The notes under the pieces were generated by a model. That model made no database searches, was not told where the DNA came from, and saw nothing but the letters and a program-made list of their open reading frames with translations. This document shows, piece after piece, positions 17,769 to 29,729 of a stretch of 64,000 bases of DNA. The stretch is from contig NZ_KQ758618.1 of the NCBI RefSeq assembly GCF_001457035.1, forward strand, positions 186,001 to 250,000, given 5' to 3'. The stretch is from Fictibacillus enclensis. Its GTDB lineage: Bacteria > Bacillota > Bacilli > Bacillales > Fictibacillaceae. Within the stretch, counting starts at the first letter, position 1. The number at the start of each line of letters is the position of its first letter. Made by a program: the position numbers and the translations under genes.

Positions 17769-18950
17769 ATGTCGAAGCCATTTGTTTTTGAAAAGCCAAT
17801 GGGAATGAGGGATACTCTTCCTGTTTTATATCAAGTAAAGCAGCAGGTTCGAACCGTAATGGAACAGGAAATCCGTGAATGGGGATACCAATTCATCCAA
17901 ACCCCTACACTCGAATATTACGATACGGTGGGAGAAGCTTCCGCCATACTGGATCAGCAGCTTTTCAAATTACTGGATTCAGAAGGGAAGACGCTCGTAC
18001 TGAGACCGGATATGACGGCTCCGATTGCGCGTGTTGTTTCCTCTTCTATGAAAGATGTTTCCTATCCGATCCGGCTGGCGTATGATTCAGCGGTGTTCCG
18101 ATCCCAGCAGCGGGAGGGCGGACGTCCGGCGGAGTTTGAACAGGTTGGAGTGGAATTGATCGGAGACGGTACTTCAAGTGCCGATGCCGAAGTGATTGCA
18201 CTGATGGTATCCACGCTTTCGAAGACGGGATTGCAGGAGTTTAAAGTGGCTGTTGGCCATATTGGCTTTTTGAATGAGCTTTTTGTTGAAGTTCTTGGAA
18301 ATGAAGACCGTGCTGAAGAATTGTTACGTTTTTTATATGAAAAAAATTATGTGGGCTATGCCAGCCATGTGAAGAGCCTTCCTTTATCTTCGATTGATAA
18401 AAAGCGACTGCTGGATCTTCTTCATCTCCGCGGAGGAGAGGAAGTACTGAAGTCAGCTGAGGATTTGACAGCAGTTGGAGGAAGAAAAGCGATCAGTGAT
18501 TTAAGAGAGCTTTTGAACATTCTTGCACTGTATGGTGTGCAGGATAAGGTGGTCCTTGATTTTACGTTATTCAGCCATATGAGCTACTATACAGGAATTG
18601 TTTTTGAAGGGTATACCAATGAACTGGGTTTCCCGCTATGCAGTGGAGGCCGTTATGATCAGCTCTTGGGTGAGTTCGGGCGAAGTGCCCAGGCGATCGG
18701 GTTTGGTATAAGGCTGGATTACCTCCTTGAAGCACTCAGTGCAAAGGAACCATCCGCTCCACGGTCATGCATCATCTTTAGTGCGGAAAACCGAAAAGAA
18801 GCCATTGCCAAATCTCGTGAACTTCGGGAACAGGGACGTTCAGTCGTGGTTCAGGATATATCGGGTGTCGGCAATGTGGATGAATACAGCGGCCGGTTTC
18901 AAGAAGTGATTTATGTAATCGGTAAAAGCGGGAAAGGAGAGGCACGATGA
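17769..18950 (+). CDS. hisZ: ATP phosphoribosyltransferase regulatory subunit
   Basis: 393 aa class II HisRS-like protein without tRNA-binding activity. It activates the short-form HisG and confers histidine feedback. Motif-2-like [38 protein letters not shown], and motif-3-like [12 protein letters not shown] are visible, while the C-terminal anticodon-binding domain of true HisRS is reduced. First gene of the his operon; it overlaps hisG by 4 bases (ATGA). Confidence 0.95.
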   Translation: MSKPFVFEKPMGMRDTLPVLYQVKQQVRTVMEQEIREWGYQFIQTPTLEYYDTVGEASAILDQQLFKLLDSEGKTLVLRPDMTAPIARVVSSSMKDVSYPIRLAYDSAVFRSQQREGGRPAEFEQVGVELIGDGTSSADAEVIALMVSTLSKTGLQEFKVAVGHIGFLNELFVEVLGNEDRAEELLRFLYEKNYVGYASHVKSLPLSSIDKKRLLDLLHLRGGEEVLKSAEDLTAVGGRKAISDLRELLNILALYGVQDKVVLDFTLFSHMSYYTGIVFEGYTNELGFPLCSGGRYDQLLGEFGRSAQAIGFGIRLDYLLEALSAKEPSAPRSCIIFSAENRKEAIAKSRELREQGRSVVVQDISGVGNVDEYSGRFQEVIYVIGKSGKGEAR

Positions 18951-19591
18951 GCAGTTTACTCACAGTGGCGATGCCAAAAGGCCGTATTTTTCAGGAAGCT
19001 GTAGAATTGTTGCGCCAGGCGGGCTATCCGCTGCCTCCCGAGTTCGAGGATTCTAGAAAGCTGATCATTGAGATCGAAGAGGCGGGTATGCGTTTTATCC
19101 TGGCCAAGCCGATGGATGTTCCAACCTACGTGGAACACGGTGTGGCGGATGTCGGCATTGCTGGAAAAGACGTCATGCTGGAAGAAGAGCGGGACGTGTA
19201 TGAGGTTCTTGATCTGAAAATCAGTGACTGCTACTTGGCGGTGGCTGGTCTCCCGGAACAAAAGGTGCATTCCGTCGCACCGAAAATCGCAACGAAATAT
19301 CCGAATGTGGCAGCCCACTATTTCCGCGAACAAGGGGAACAGGTGGAAATTATTAAATTAAACGGTTCCATCGAGCTCGCTCCGCTGATTGGCCTGGCAG
19401 ACAGAATTGTGGATATTGTATCAACCGGTAGAACATTGAAGGAAAACGGACTGGTTGAGCTGGAGAAAATCAGGGAGATTACTTCCCGTATTATTGTGAA
19501 TCCTGCAAGCTACCGCATGAAGGCTGGCGTGATCGACGAACTGGTCGAGCGTTTAAGCAAAGTGGTGGAGAGCAAGGAGGAGATCAGGTGA
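18947..19591 (+). CDS. hisG: ATP phosphoribosyltransferase catalytic subunit, short form
   Basis: 214 aa, the short HisG lacking the C-terminal regulatory domain and so dependent on HisZ. It catalyses the first step of histidine synthesis (ATP + PRPP to PR-ATP). The signatures [22 protein letters not shown] and the PRPP-binding [14 protein letters not shown] are present. It overlaps hisZ and hisD by 4 bases each. Confidence 0.96.
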   Translation: MSSLLTVAMPKGRIFQEAVELLRQAGYPLPPEFEDSRKLIIEIEEAGMRFILAKPMDVPTYVEHGVADVGIAGKDVMLEEERDVYEVLDLKISDCYLAVAGLPEQKVHSVAPKIATKYPNVAAHYFREQGEQVEIIKLNGSIELAPLIGLADRIVDIVSTGRTLKENGLVELEKIREITSRIIVNPASYRMKAGVIDELVERLSKVVESKEEIR

Positions 19592-20868
19592 GGATTGAAC
19601 GGGCAACAAATCTAAACAGCTTGAAGCGAAATATTGATCAGGACTCAGAAGCCCAGCTGAAAGCGGTAAAGAGCATCTTAACCCAGGTACGTGAGCAGGG
19701 CGATGCGGCATTGTACGAGCTTACCGAGAAATTTGACAAGGTTCTGCTGAGTGAGCTGGAAGTAACAGAAAAAGAGATCGAGCAGGCTTACAGCGAAGTC
19801 GATGACGAAATGATTGCCATTATAAAGGAAGCAGCAAAAAATATTGAAGACTATCATGTGCAGCAGAAGAAGCAGTCCTGGTTTATTACCAAAGAAGACG
19901 GAACGCTGCTTGGACAGAAAGTAACGCCGCTTGATTCAGTCGGTGTGTATGTGCCTGGAGGAACGGCAGCCTATCCATCTTCGGTGCTTATGGGTGTGGT
20001 TCCGGCGAAGGTAGCGGGAGTCGGGCGAATCGTACTCGTTTCCCCTCCAGGAAAGGACGGAAAGCTTCCGGCTGGTGTACTGGTTGCCGCCAGAGAAAGC
20101 GGGATCAGCGCGATTTATAAAGCAGGCGGCGCCCAAGCGATTGGCGCGCTTGCCTACGGTACAGAAACCATTCAGAAGGTGGATAAAATCGTCGGGCCGG
20201 GAAATGTATACGTAGCATTGGCGAAACGGGAGGTCTTCGGCACGGTGGATATTGACATGATTGCCGGACCGAGTGAGATTGCCGTGCTGGCTGATGAAAC
20301 CGCCAATCCGGTTTATGTGGCTGCCGATTTACTGTCACAGGCCGAGCATGATCCGCGTGCCGCTGCCGTTTTGGTTACCACTTCTGAAGAACTGGCAAAC
20401 CAGGTGGCGGAGCAAGTTGAACTACAGCTTAAAACGCTGCCTAGACAAGAGATTGCCCGGGAATCGATTGAAACGTATGGAGCGATCTATCTGGTAGACA
20501 GCCTGAGCCAGGGTGTGGACGTCATCAACGAAATCGCTCCTGAGCATTTGGAAGTCATGACAGAGCACCCAATGGAGCTTTTGGGGAAAATCAAACATGC
20601 CGGGGCTATTTTTCTAGGGCCGAATTCGTCAGAGCCGGTTGGAGATTATTTTGCCGGAAGCAACCATGTATTGCCGACGAGCGGAACGGCACGCTTTTCC
20701 TCGCCTCTCAATGTGGATGATTTTACAAAAAAATCGAGTGTCATCATGTACAGTGAGAGCGCCATAGAGGAAAACGCCAAAAAAATCGCAGCATTTGCCC
20801 GGCTTGAGGGATTGGAAGCCCATGCCCGGGCAGTAGAGAAAAGACTGGGGGAAAGTGAACATGAGTAA
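19588..20868 (+). CDS. hisD: histidinol dehydrogenase
   Basis: 426 aa, full length. It performs the last two oxidations from histidinol to histidine with NAD and Zn2+. Seen: [17 protein letters not shown], the family signature near [23 protein letters not shown] with zinc-site residues, and [18 protein letters not shown] 19588 overlaps the hisG stop (GTGA) with AAGGAGGAG upstream. Confidence 0.96.
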   Translation: MRIERATNLNSLKRNIDQDSEAQLKAVKSILTQVREQGDAALYELTEKFDKVLLSELEVTEKEIEQAYSEVDDEMIAIIKEAAKNIEDYHVQQKKQSWFITKEDGTLLGQKVTPLDSVGVYVPGGTAAYPSSVLMGVVPAKVAGVGRIVLVSPPGKDGKLPAGVLVAARESGISAIYKAGGAQAIGALAYGTETIQKVDKIVGPGNVYVALAKREVFGTVDIDMIAGPSEIAVLADETANPVYVAADLLSQAEHDPRAAAVLVTTSEELANQVAEQVELQLKTLPRQEIARESIETYGAIYLVDSLSQGVDVINEIAPEHLEVMTEHPMELLGKIKHAGAIFLGPNSSEPVGDYFAGSNHVLPTSGTARFSSPLNVDDFTKKSSVIMYSESAIEENAKKIAAFARLEGLEAHARAVEKRLGESEHE

Positions 20869-21451
20869 CCGGACGTATTCAATCGAACGAAATACAAAAG
20901 AAACACAGATAGCCCTCTCTTTTGATATTGATGGAGACGGACAGGCGTCTATTGATACACCTGTTCCGTTTTTAAACCATATGCTTGACGGCTTTGCCCG
21001 CCACGGGCTTTTTAATTTAAAGGTAAACGCCACGGGTGATACCGAAATTGATGACCATCATACGACCGAGGATGTGGGAATTTGTCTTGGGACTGCGATT
21101 AAAGAGGCGCTTGGAGATAAAATGGGGATCAAACGCTATGGCAACGCATTTGTGCCGATGGATGAAACCCTTGCACAAGTTGCCATCGATTTAAGCAACC
21201 GCCCGCATTTAGAATTCCGGGCAGAGTTTCCTTCCCAAAAGGTAGGAACCTTTGATACCGAGCTTGTACATGAATTCTTCTGGAAACTGGCTCTTGAAGC
21301 GCGAATGAATCTTCACGTGATTGTTCACTATGGAACCAATACGCATCATATGATCGAGGCGGTCTTCAAGGCGTTTGCCAAGGCGCTGGATGAAGCGACC
21401 CTCATCGACCCGAGGGTGAAGGGTGTTCCTTCCACAAAGGGGATGTTGTAA
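20861..21451 (+). CDS. hisB: imidazoleglycerol-phosphate dehydratase
   Basis: 196 aa monofunctional HisB with the Mn-binding signatures [13 protein letters not shown] and the second half-repeat [23 protein letters not shown] 20861 is chosen because GGGGGA lies 9 bases upstream; GTG 20855 would add two residues. It overlaps hisD by 8 bases. Confidence 0.95.
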   Translation: MSNRTYSIERNTKETQIALSFDIDGDGQASIDTPVPFLNHMLDGFARHGLFNLKVNATGDTEIDDHHTTEDVGICLGTAIKEALGDKMGIKRYGNAFVPMDETLAQVAIDLSNRPHLEFRAEFPSQKVGTFDTELVHEFFWKLALEARMNLHVIVHYGTNTHHMIEAVFKAFAKALDEATLIDPRVKGVPSTKGML

Positions 21452-22087
21452 ATGATCGGCATCATTGATTATGGAATGGGAAATCTTCATTCGGTAAGCT
21501 CGGCGCTCAAACGGCTGGAGCAGCCCTATTTTCTGTCCGATAAAAAAGAAGAGCTGGATCAAGCGGACAAGCTTCTTTTGCCTGGTGTGGGATCGTTTAA
21601 GGATGCCATGCTGATTCTGAATGGAACTGGCCTTACCGATTTTATAAAGGAAGCAGCAGCAGCCGGAAAACCGCTTTTAGGAATTTGCCTCGGCATGCAG
21701 CTGTTATTTGAAGAAAGTGAAGAGAATGGCCTCACAAAAGGACTGGGACTTCTGCCTGGCAGAGTTGAACGGTTTTCAGGGGTCACAAATAATGGGGAAG
21801 CATACAAAGTGCCTCATATGGGATGGAACAAACTGCAGTACAACCGCAGATCTCCTCTTATTGAAAACCTTGAGGAAGGGTTTGTTTATTTTGTTCATTC
21901 GTATGTGGTTCAAAGTGATGATCCCGAAACTGTCATTGCAGAGGCGCAATACGGGGACAGGGCGGTACCGGCCGTCGTCGGCAGTAACAACATCTTCGGC
22001 ACACAGTTTCATCCGGAAAAAAGTTCGGAAGTCGGCATGACGATCTTGAGCAATTTTTGCAATCTGGCAGAGGAGGCAAAGGCATGA
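21452..22087 (+). CDS. hisH: imidazole glycerol phosphate synthase, glutamine amidotransferase subunit
   Basis: 211 aa class I amidotransferase. The nucleophile is Cys in [13 protein letters not shown], with His and Glu in [10 protein letters not shown]. It supplies ammonia to HisF. The start codon directly follows the hisB stop. Confidence 0.95.
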   Translation: MIGIIDYGMGNLHSVSSALKRLEQPYFLSDKKEELDQADKLLLPGVGSFKDAMLILNGTGLTDFIKEAAAAGKPLLGICLGMQLLFEESEENGLTKGLGLLPGRVERFSGVTNNGEAYKVPHMGWNKLQYNRRSPLIENLEEGFVYFVHSYVVQSDDPETVIAEAQYGDRAVPAVVGSNNIFGTQFHPEKSSEVGMTILSNFCNLAEEAKA

Positions 22088-22812
22088 GCGAATTTATCTT
22101 GTATCCTGCAATTGACATGCGCGGTGGAAAATGCGTAAGGCTGCTGCAGGGAGATTACAACCAGGAGACCGTATACGGAGACTCTCCATTTGATATGGCA
22201 AAGCAATTTGCAGAAGCGGGAGCCAAGTGGATTCACATGGTCGACCTGGATGGCGCGAAAGCCGGAGAACGGGTCAATCATCAGCATGTGGTCAGGGTGG
22301 CCAATGAACTTCAGGTGTCGGTGCAAATCGGCGGGGGCATCCGTAATGAAGAAGATGTCGCTTTTTACCTGGAGGAAGGCGTAAACCGGGTGATTCTGGG
22401 AAGTGCAGCCATTTCGAATCCGGAATTTGTTGTTAAAATGCTCAGGAAGTATGGCAGCCAGATTGCCATCGGAATTGATGCGCGTGACGGATATGTTGCA
22501 ACAGAAGGCTGGCTCAACACCTCAGAGATCGAAGCGTCTGAGCTGGCGGAGAAGCTCGGGAATGAAGGAGCTGAGACGTTTATTTTCACGGATATCTCCA
22601 AAGACGGTACACTAAAAGGGCCAAATACGGAAGCCATTGGTGAGCTCGCTGGATTAACCGGTAAAAATGTCATTGCTTCAGGTGGTGTAAGTTCTCTTGA
22701 TGACCTGGCTGCCTTAAAGGCAGATCACCGCGGCATCGGTGGTGCCATTATTGGAAAGGCGCTTTACACAGGGCGGTTTACACTGCAGGAAGCGTTGGAG
22801 AAGGTGAAATAA
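22084..22812 (+). CDS. hisA: ProFAR isomerase (HisA)
   Basis: 242 aa TIM barrel with catalytic Asp in [15 protein letters not shown], Asp in [13 protein letters not shown] and the phosphate-binding GGGIR and IASGGVSS loops. ATG 22084 overlaps the hisH stop (ATGA) and has AGGAGG upstream; the longer frame from 22057 lies inside hisH and is not favoured. Confidence 0.95.
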   Translation: MSEFILYPAIDMRGGKCVRLLQGDYNQETVYGDSPFDMAKQFAEAGAKWIHMVDLDGAKAGERVNHQHVVRVANELQVSVQIGGGIRNEEDVAFYLEEGVNRVILGSAAISNPEFVVKMLRKYGSQIAIGIDARDGYVATEGWLNTSEIEASELAEKLGNEGAETFIFTDISKDGTLKGPNTEAIGELAGLTGKNVIASGGVSSLDDLAALKADHRGIGGAIIGKALYTGRFTLQEALEKVK

Positions 22813-23571
22813 ATGCTGACAAAACGAATCATTCCTTGCCTGGATGTAAAAGAAGGCCGGGTGGTAAAAGGAATTCAGTTTTTGAATTTGCTTGATGCAG
22901 GTGATCCTGTGGAGCTTGCGGCTTTTTATGACAGAGAAGGCGCCGACGAGCTTGTTTTTTTGGATATTTCAGCTTCACATGAAGGACGCCAGACGATGAT
23001 CGACGTGGTGGACCGGGTAGCGAGCCAGCTGGCCATCCCTTTTACAGTGGGAGGAGGCATTAACTCACTCGAGGACATGAAACGAGTTCTTCGGGCCGGA
23101 GCAGACAAGGTGTCGGTAAATACAGCAGCCTTGCTGCGTCCCGAGCTGATTACCGAAGGGGCGGACTATTTTGGTTCACAGTGTATCGTCACGGCGATTG
23201 ACGCCAAGTACGATGAAAGCCTTGGTTCCTGGAGGGTGTACACGCATGGAGGACGCAAGCCGACTAATTGGGAAGTGACCGATTGGGCCCGGGAAGCCGT
23301 CAAGCGTGGAGCCGGCGAAATCCTGCTGACAAGCATGGATCAGGACGGGGAAAAAACCGGGTTTAATCTTGCGCTGACCAAAACCGTCAGCGAGGCGGTA
23401 ACCGTGCCTGTTATCGCTTCAGGCGGAGCCGGTAATGCCCAGCATTTTTATGAAGCTTTTACAGATGGAAAAGCGGATGCTGCTTTGGCCGCAAGTATTT
23501 TTCATTATAAAGAAACCTCGGTCCGGGAAGTAAAGAAAGACCTAAAAGAAAAAGGAGTGGTGATCCGATGA
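22813..23571 (+). CDS. hisF: imidazole glycerol phosphate synthase, cyclase subunit
   Basis: 252 aa TIM barrel paralogous to HisA. Seen: [14 protein letters not shown] (catalytic Asp), [20 protein letters not shown] (second Asp) and [12 protein letters not shown]. It forms the IGP synthase heterodimer with HisH. Its start codon abuts the hisA stop. Confidence 0.96.
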   Translation: MLTKRIIPCLDVKEGRVVKGIQFLNLLDAGDPVELAAFYDREGADELVFLDISASHEGRQTMIDVVDRVASQLAIPFTVGGGINSLEDMKRVLRAGADKVSVNTAALLRPELITEGADYFGSQCIVTAIDAKYDESLGSWRVYTHGGRKPTNWEVTDWAREAVKRGAGEILLTSMDQDGEKTGFNLALTKTVSEAVTVPVIASGGAGNAQHFYEAFTDGKADAALAASIFHYKETSVREVKKDLKEKGVVIR

Positions 23572-24257
23572 ACCTGTCTTCCATCAAGTTTGATGAAAAA
23601 GGATTGATTCCTGCGATTGTCCAGGATGCGCGGACAAAAAAGGTATTAACCCTGGCTTATATGAATGAAGAGTCACTGAAAAAAACACTGGAGATTGGTG
23701 AAACGGTGTTTTACAGTCGTTCCCGCCAAGAGATTTGGCATAAAGGGGAAACGTCGGGTAACACTCAAAAAGTGATCGATATCCATGTGGATTGTGACCA
23801 GGATGCCCTGGTGGTGTTTGTGGATCCGAAGGGACCTGCATGCCATACTGGTGCCGAGAGCTGTTTTGGAGCTGGAGCTTCCGATTTGTCTGAGGCAGAA
23901 AAGAGCGGGAAAACCTCTTATGGAGACATTGTTCCTGGTAAAGAAGACAGCCAAGGAAAACCGCAGGATATTTTGAATGTGCTGCAGGGACTCATTGCCG
24001 AGCGCGAACGGGAAATGCCGGAAGGGGCCTACACGACCTATCTATTTGATAAAGGCGTGGACAAGATCCTGAAAAAGGTCGGAGAAGAAGCATCAGAGGT
24101 TATTATTGCGGCGAAAAACCGCGATAAAGAAGAGCTGAAATGGGAAGCAGCCGACCTGATTTACCACCTTCTTGTTCTTCTTCAGGAACAAAAGCTTCCG
24201 TTTGCTGAAGTTTTGAGTGTTTTAGAGGAACGCCATACATCAAAAGACCGTAAATAA
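23568..24257 (+). CDS. hisI: bifunctional phosphoribosyl-AMP cyclohydrolase / phosphoribosyl-ATP diphosphatase
   Basis: 229 aa HisIE fusion. Residues 1-115 are the cyclohydrolase, with [22 protein letters not shown] and [12 protein letters not shown] (Zn and Mg ligands). Residues 135-229 are the HisE pyrophosphohydrolase ([19 protein letters not shown]). It performs steps 2 and 3. Last gene of the operon, overlapping hisF by 4 bases (ATGA). hisC is not in the operon, as in other Bacillaceae where the aminotransferase gene lies elsewhere. Confidence 0.95.
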   Translation: MNLSSIKFDEKGLIPAIVQDARTKKVLTLAYMNEESLKKTLEIGETVFYSRSRQEIWHKGETSGNTQKVIDIHVDCDQDALVVFVDPKGPACHTGAESCFGAGASDLSEAEKSGKTSYGDIVPGKEDSQGKPQDILNVLQGLIAEREREMPEGAYTTYLFDKGVDKILKKVGEEASEVIIAAKNRDKEELKWEAADLIYHLLVLLQEQKLPFAEVLSVLEERHTSKDRK

Positions 24258-24266
24258 GTTTTTGTG

Positions 24267-24296
24267 AGGCCGCCGGCGAGGTTCCGGGGCCTTTTT
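24267..24296 (+). terminator. his operon terminator
   Basis: AGGCC-CCGG / CCGG-GGCCT stem with small bulge followed by five T. Confidence 0.75.
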
Positions 24297-24529
24297 GTCC
24301 CTTCACTGGCCGAATTGGGCGTAATTTTGGATAATTGGGCGCAAACTGATAATATTTGAGCATAAATTAAATTAATTGGGCGAAAAAGCAACATATTCGA
24401 GCAAAACTGAATTCAAACTACTTCCCTGTCCCACATTCCTAAAACAATTTCAAAAATATGTTAAATTTGTACTTGTATTCACCTGCCCAATACACTAAAC
24501 TAGTGAGAAAACAATTTCGTGAAAAGTAA

Positions 24530-24763
24530 TGAGAGGAACGAGTAGTAGCGGTCTCCCTGTTTTAGAGAGCCGGTGGCAGGTGCAAACCGGTACAAAGACC
24601 CTTATGAATTACCTCCTCGAACTTTCTTTGTGAACGTCCGGTCCTGCGGATCGTAGCAAGGAACGGCATGAACCGTTATTTCTCCAAGTGGAAGCGATGC
24701 TTCAACAAGGGTGGTACCGCGTGAAAAACCACGTCCCTTTTATACAGGGATGTGGTTTTTTTA
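24530..24763 (+). promoter_or_regulatory. T-box riboswitch of tyrS
   Basis: A leader of about 230 bases ending in the conserved T-box segment GTGGAAGC...AAGGGTGGTACCGCG (24689-24722). It is followed directly by a terminator, AAAACCACGTCCCT / AGGGATGTGGTTTTTTT (24724-24763). The AGTAGTAG stretch near 24540-24548 fits the AGUA loop of stem I. A TAC triplet in GAATTACCTC (24610-24612) is the likely specifier codon, matching the downstream tyrosyl-tRNA synthetase. Uncharged tRNA-Tyr would stabilise the antiterminator. The 5' boundary is approximate. Confidence 0.9.
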
Positions 24764-24788
24764 TATTAATCAGAAAGGAATGGTTTTG

Positions 24789-26033
24789 ATGAACACGAGT
24801 ATGGAGCAGCTGTCTGCATTCCAGAGAAAAGAGATGGAAAGGCAATACGCGTTGTATGCCAATGGCGTGAACGAAATCATTCCTGCCCTTGAGCTGAAGC
24901 AGAAGATTGCCAAATCGTTGCTTAAAAAGAAGCCATTGAAGGTGAAGCTGGGTTTGGACCCTTCCGCTCCGGATGTTCATATCGGGCATACCGTCGTGCT
25001 GCAAAAACTGAAGCAGTTTCAGCAAAACGGCCACATTATCCAGCTGATTGTGGGAGACTTTACAGGGAAAATCGGGGATCCCACCGGTAAGTCTGCCGCC
25101 CGGAAACAGCTGACAGATGAAGAGGTTAAGCATAATGCACAGACGTACGTTGAGCAGTTCGGAAAAGTCCTGGATATGAAGAAGGTGGAGCTTCACTATA
25201 ATTCTCAGTGGCTGCGCCTGCTGAACTTTGAGGATGTCATCCGGCTGGCGGGCAGTATCACCGTGGCCAGGCTGCTGGAACGGAACGATTTTAGCCAGCG
25301 GATCACCACCGGAAAGCCGATTTCTCTTCATGAATTTTTTTACCCGCTGATGCAGGGCTATGATTCGGTGGTTCTGGAAAGTGATATCGAACTTGGCGGA
25401 ACGGATCAGCATTTTAATGTATTGATGGGGCGGCAGCTTCAAGAACACTACCAAAAAGAAAAGCAGGCGGTCATACTGCTGCCTTTATTGGAAGGTCTTG
25501 ACGGAGTGGATAAGATGTCAAAATCGAAGGGCAATTACATCGGCATTCATGATAAGCCCAATGATATGTTTGGGAAAACGATGAGTATTCCTGACGAGGT
25601 GATTCCCAAATACATCGATTTGGCCACTGATTTTGATCTTGAGAAAAAGAAACTGCTGAAGGAGGATTTGAAGAGCGGCAGGCTTCATCCCCGTGATGCC
25701 AAAATCATGATTGGTGAAAACTTCGTGACCATGTTTCATGGAAGGAAGGCATCAGAGAGCGCAGTCCATCATTTTCAGCAGGTTTTTCAAAACAGAAAAC
25801 TCCCAGAAGATATACCAACCATGGTGTGGCAAAAAGCCCCCAAAATCCCGATAGTCGATCTGATTGTCGAGTTGGAACTGCTCCCGTCCAAGAGCGAAGC
25901 GCGCAAAATGATCCAAAACGGAGGAATTAAACTGAACGGGGAAAAAGTGGTAAACAAATCACTTGAGATTGAGATAAAAAATGATACAATCATTCAAGTA
26001 GGAAAAAGAAAGTTCTTAAAAATTACGTTATAG
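24789..26033 (+). CDS. tyrS: tyrosyl-tRNA synthetase (TyrZ-like)
   Basis: 414 aa class I synthetase. The HIGH motif is at residues 64-67 in [13 protein letters not shown] and KMSKS at 242-246; a C-terminal S4 domain follows ([19 protein letters not shown]). The sequence around HIGH and [14 protein letters not shown] is of the TyrZ rather than the TyrS subgroup of B. subtilis, although both are tyrosine enzymes. ATG 24789 follows AAAGGAA; the GTG at 24711 lies inside the T-box and is not the start. Confidence 0.94.
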   Translation: MNTSMEQLSAFQRKEMERQYALYANGVNEIIPALELKQKIAKSLLKKKPLKVKLGLDPSAPDVHIGHTVVLQKLKQFQQNGHIIQLIVGDFTGKIGDPTGKSAARKQLTDEEVKHNAQTYVEQFGKVLDMKKVELHYNSQWLRLLNFEDVIRLAGSITVARLLERNDFSQRITTGKPISLHEFFYPLMQGYDSVVLESDIELGGTDQHFNVLMGRQLQEHYQKEKQAVILLPLLEGLDGVDKMSKSKGNYIGIHDKPNDMFGKTMSIPDEVIPKYIDLATDFDLEKKKLLKEDLKSGRLHPRDAKIMIGENFVTMFHGRKASESAVHHFQQVFQNRKLPEDIPTMVWQKAPKIPIVDLIVELELLPSKSEARKMIQNGGIKLNGEKVVNKSLEIEIKNDTIIQVGKRKFLKITL

Positions 26034-26038
26034 ATCAT

Positions 26039-26073
26039 CATCACCGTTTCCTTTTTCGGGAGGCGGTGATGTT
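26039..26073 (+). terminator. tyrS terminator (weak)
   Basis: CATCACCG (26039-26046) / CGGTGATG (26064-26071) stem with a 17-base loop. The following T tract is poor (TTCTGTC). Confidence 0.5.
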
Positions 26074-26170
26074 CTGTCAAGAAGAAGTGGATGACAAAAA
26101 GTGTCTGCAACATCCATATTGCGGAATCGATCTTATCTATTTATATAGGAATATGAAAGCATAAAAAAAC

Positions 26171-26196
26171 CTTTGTCGAAAGTTTCCTTGACAAAG
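26171..26196. repeat. inverted repeat upstream of yvcD
   Basis: CTTTGTC (26171-26177) and GACAAAG (26190-26196) are perfectly complementary around a 12-base centre. The right arm overlaps a TTGACA hexamer (26188-26193). It could be an operator or an RNA hairpin. Confidence 0.35.
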
Positions 26197-26230
26197 TTAC
26201 AAAAAGGGTATGCAAGACACTTTTGGTGTG

Positions 26231-26239
26231 TGGTATACT
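26231..26239 (+). promoter_or_regulatory. candidate extended -10 promoter of yvcD
   Basis: TGG-TATACT, 74 bases before the yvcD start. A TTGACA at 26188-26193 is too far upstream to be its -35 and may instead serve a weaker -10 nearer to it. Confidence 0.4.
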
Positions 26240-26312
26240 TTTTTGGGTTGAATGGAACGGAGAGAAAAAAAGGCTATGTAATGGACCTTTTTACATAGAA
26301 TTGGAGGAAAGA

Positions 26313-27914
26313 ATGAAAAAGGAAAAACACGCGGAAAGTGACATGCGAATACTTCCTTTCATGCAGGATGGAACCGACTATTTCCATCGGGGTATTAAAG
26401 CTTATCAGAAAAAGGATTTAAACAAAGCAAAGCGTTTTTTTGAACGGGCGGTGCACTTACAGCCGGAAGAACCGACATTTTATTGCCAGCTGGCCACCAC
26501 ATTGGCCGAGCTGGGTGAATATGATAGATCAAACCTGTATTTAGACCAGGTTCTTGAAACAATGGGACAGGACATTAGTGAATGCTATTTTTTCATGGCA
26601 AACAATTATGCGCATATGGGAATGTTTGCAGAGGCCGAAACGTACGCTTCTCTATACATGAGAAAGGACCCGGACGGCGAATTTGTTGATGATGCACTTG
26701 AATTGCTGGATCTCATCCACTTTGAAACCGGAAGCGAGCCGCTTACAGAAGAAGAGGAGCTGATTGTCGGGCATGAAGAGGCACGTAGCAGTATTGAAAA
26801 CGGTGAGCTTGCCGAAGCAAAGGCTCAGCTGGCAGACTTGATCCGCAAGCATCCTTCGTTCTGGGCGGCCTATAACAATCTTGCATTGACCCATTTTTAT
26901 TTAAAAGAATATGACGAAGCATTGGGCGTGCTGAACCAAATTCTTGAGAAAAACCCAGGCAACTTAAATGCTTTGTGCAACCTTGCCATTTTTTATGAAC
27001 AGCTGGGCCGAATGGATGAAGCAGTGCAGCTGGTGGAGAGCCTGAAGAAGGTTTTCCCCATCCATCCCGATCACCGTTACAAGCTGGGCAGTACATTTGG
27101 GTATTTCAATGAGCATGACTATGCGAACCGCTGGCTGGCTTCTATCAACAAGCATTATTATTTCAATGACCCGGCTTATCTTCATTTCCTGGCAGTTTCT
27201 TATTTTGCCACAGGAAAGGAGGAACGGGCCCTCAATTGCTGGTCAAAAGCACAGGAAATCGATCCCGATGGACAGGTGGCCCCTTACTATTTAAAACAAG
27301 CAAGAGATGGATTACTTACGGTCACAGGGACAGATTACCAGTACCGTATCCCTTGGATGGCTAAACAGGAAATAGCCCAAAAACGCGATTTTGTGCAGCG
27401 ATTTAATAATGTGACGCGCGGCCTTCAAAAAAATAAATTGGTGCATTTAACCCTGATGAGGGGGAACAATAGCGAGGAAAACATTGAAATGCTCAGGTCG
27501 TTTTGCGGAAGGCTTGATGAGCATTCGGTTCTGAAGGAAGTCGCAGCCCATCTGTTACTGGAGATGGAACCTAAAATGCCAGTTTCCATTAAACGGGAAG
27601 ACGGGGAACATCAGGTTGAATCCATGTCACCGATTGTGGCAAGCGGATTAAACATTTTGTCCATTCTAAAAGAGAACGGCGCGTCGATTGATGATGATGT
27701 TACGTTTTTGTGGCTTGAAACCATGATTTTGGCCCGTTCCGACAGTTCCCTTTTAAGGAATCATACGGCCATTGCGGCAGCAATCGATTATGTGGCAAGG
27801 AAAAGAAAAGACGGCGCGTCGCAGCGCCAAATTGCAGAGTTGTATGGAATTACGGTTTCCATGCTTGCCTCCCGTATTCAGTTTATTAAACGGGGCCTGG
27901 AACGGGTGGATTGA
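26313..27914 (+). CDS. yvcD: TPR-repeat protein (YvcD-like)
   Basis: 533 aa. Tetratricopeptide repeats occupy about residues 25-330 (GIKAYQKKDLNKAKRFFERAVHLQPEEP, LALTHFYLKEYDEALGVLNQILEKNPGN). The C-terminal 60 residues (RKDGASQRQIAELYGITVSMLASRIQFIKR) look like a helix-turn-helix. It matches YvcD by position just before trxB and by architecture. ATG 26313 has GGAGGAAAG upstream. TPRs mediate protein contacts; the partner is unknown. Confidence 0.82.
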   Translation: MKKEKHAESDMRILPFMQDGTDYFHRGIKAYQKKDLNKAKRFFERAVHLQPEEPTFYCQLATTLAELGEYDRSNLYLDQVLETMGQDISECYFFMANNYAHMGMFAEAETYASLYMRKDPDGEFVDDALELLDLIHFETGSEPLTEEEELIVGHEEARSSIENGELAEAKAQLADLIRKHPSFWAAYNNLALTHFYLKEYDEALGVLNQILEKNPGNLNALCNLAIFYEQLGRMDEAVQLVESLKKVFPIHPDHRYKLGSTFGYFNEHDYANRWLASINKHYYFNDPAYLHFLAVSYFATGKEERALNCWSKAQEIDPDGQVAPYYLKQARDGLLTVTGTDYQYRIPWMAKQEIAQKRDFVQRFNNVTRGLQKNKLVHLTLMRGNNSEENIEMLRSFCGRLDEHSVLKEVAAHLLLEMEPKMPVSIKREDGEHQVESMSPIVASGLNILSILKENGASIDDDVTFLWLETMILARSDSSLLRNHTAIAAAIDYVARKRKDGASQRQIAELYGITVSMLASRIQFIKRGLERVD

Positions 27915-27956
27915 GCAAATCGATGGACGAAACCGCTTTTGCCCTATACCATGTAG

Positions 27957-28961
<1,005 letters not shown>

Positions 28962-29003
28962 ATCCGTAATTGTGTTTTAATCAGAATGTAACAGTGGTGA
29001 CAT

Positions 29004-29093
29004 AAAAAAGGGGTACAATAATTAATAAGAAATTGACCCCCTTTTTATAAAGAGCAAGACTTTGGCGCGGATAGCTTCCGCGCCCTTTTTTTG
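29004..29093 (+). terminator. two tandem terminators after trxB
   Basis: First: AAAAAGGGG / CCCCCTTTTT with an AT-rich loop (29004-29046). Second: GGCGCGGA / TCCGCGCC followed by seven T (29064-29093). Confidence 0.85.
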
Positions 29094-29198
29094 TGGAGCC
29101 GGCAAAAACCCTCGGAAAATGACGGAACGAGTTCGTTGTGAGGGACCCCCATTTTTAGTATACTAATGTTAATGTAACAGCTTATCGAGGTGAACATT

Positions 29199-29657
29199 GT
29201 GCAAAGAGTAACAAACTGTGTACTAGTTAAAGAAAATGAAGTGCTCCTCCTGCAAAAACCAAGAAGAGGCTGGTGGGTTGCGCCAGGCGGGAAGATGGAG
29301 TCAGAGGAGTCCATCAGGGATTCAGTCATCCGGGAATATCGCGAAGAAACAGGAATCTACATCAAGAATCCTCAATTGAAAGGCGTATTTAATTTTATTA
29401 TTAAAGAGCAGGACAAGATTATTTCTGAATGGATGATGTTCACCTTTTTAGCAACCGAAGCTGAAGGAGAAGCATTGGAAGAAAGTGAAGAAGGGAAGCT
29501 TGCCTGGAAACCTGCTGCAGAAGTAAGAAACCTGCCGATGGCTCCTGGCGATCATCACATTCTTGACTATGTCCTGTCCGGAACAGGAATGATTTTTGGA
29601 ACGTTCACTTATACACCGGATTTTGAACTTTTATCATACCGCCTTGATCCGGCATAA
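29199..29657 (+). CDS. yvcI: NUDIX hydrolase YvcI
   Basis: 152 aa. The complete Nudix box GGKMESEESIRDSVIREYREETGI (REEXXEE core present) is at about residues 31-54. It hydrolyses a nucleoside diphosphate derivative of unknown identity. GTG 29199 is chosen because GAGG (29187-29190) is 8 bases upstream and the product then starts MQRVTNC as in B. subtilis YvcI. First gene of the yvcI-rapZ-yvcK-whiA-crh group. Confidence 0.92.
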   Translation: MQRVTNCVLVKENEVLLLQKPRRGWWVAPGGKMESEESIRDSVIREYREETGIYIKNPQLKGVFNFIIKEQDKIISEWMMFTFLATEAEGEALEESEEGKLAWKPAAEVRNLPMAPGDHHILDYVLSGTGMIFGTFTYTPDFELLSYRLDPA

Positions 29658-29729
29658 GAAACGGTTATCAGAGAGCCGGAACTTCACATACACTATAGAC
29701 AAACCGATTCGACAAGGGGGAGAGCGGCC

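Noticed and set aside
24711-24788. Upstream GTG start for tyrS
   Set aside because: It lies within the T-box sequence and terminator; ATG 24789 has the RBS.
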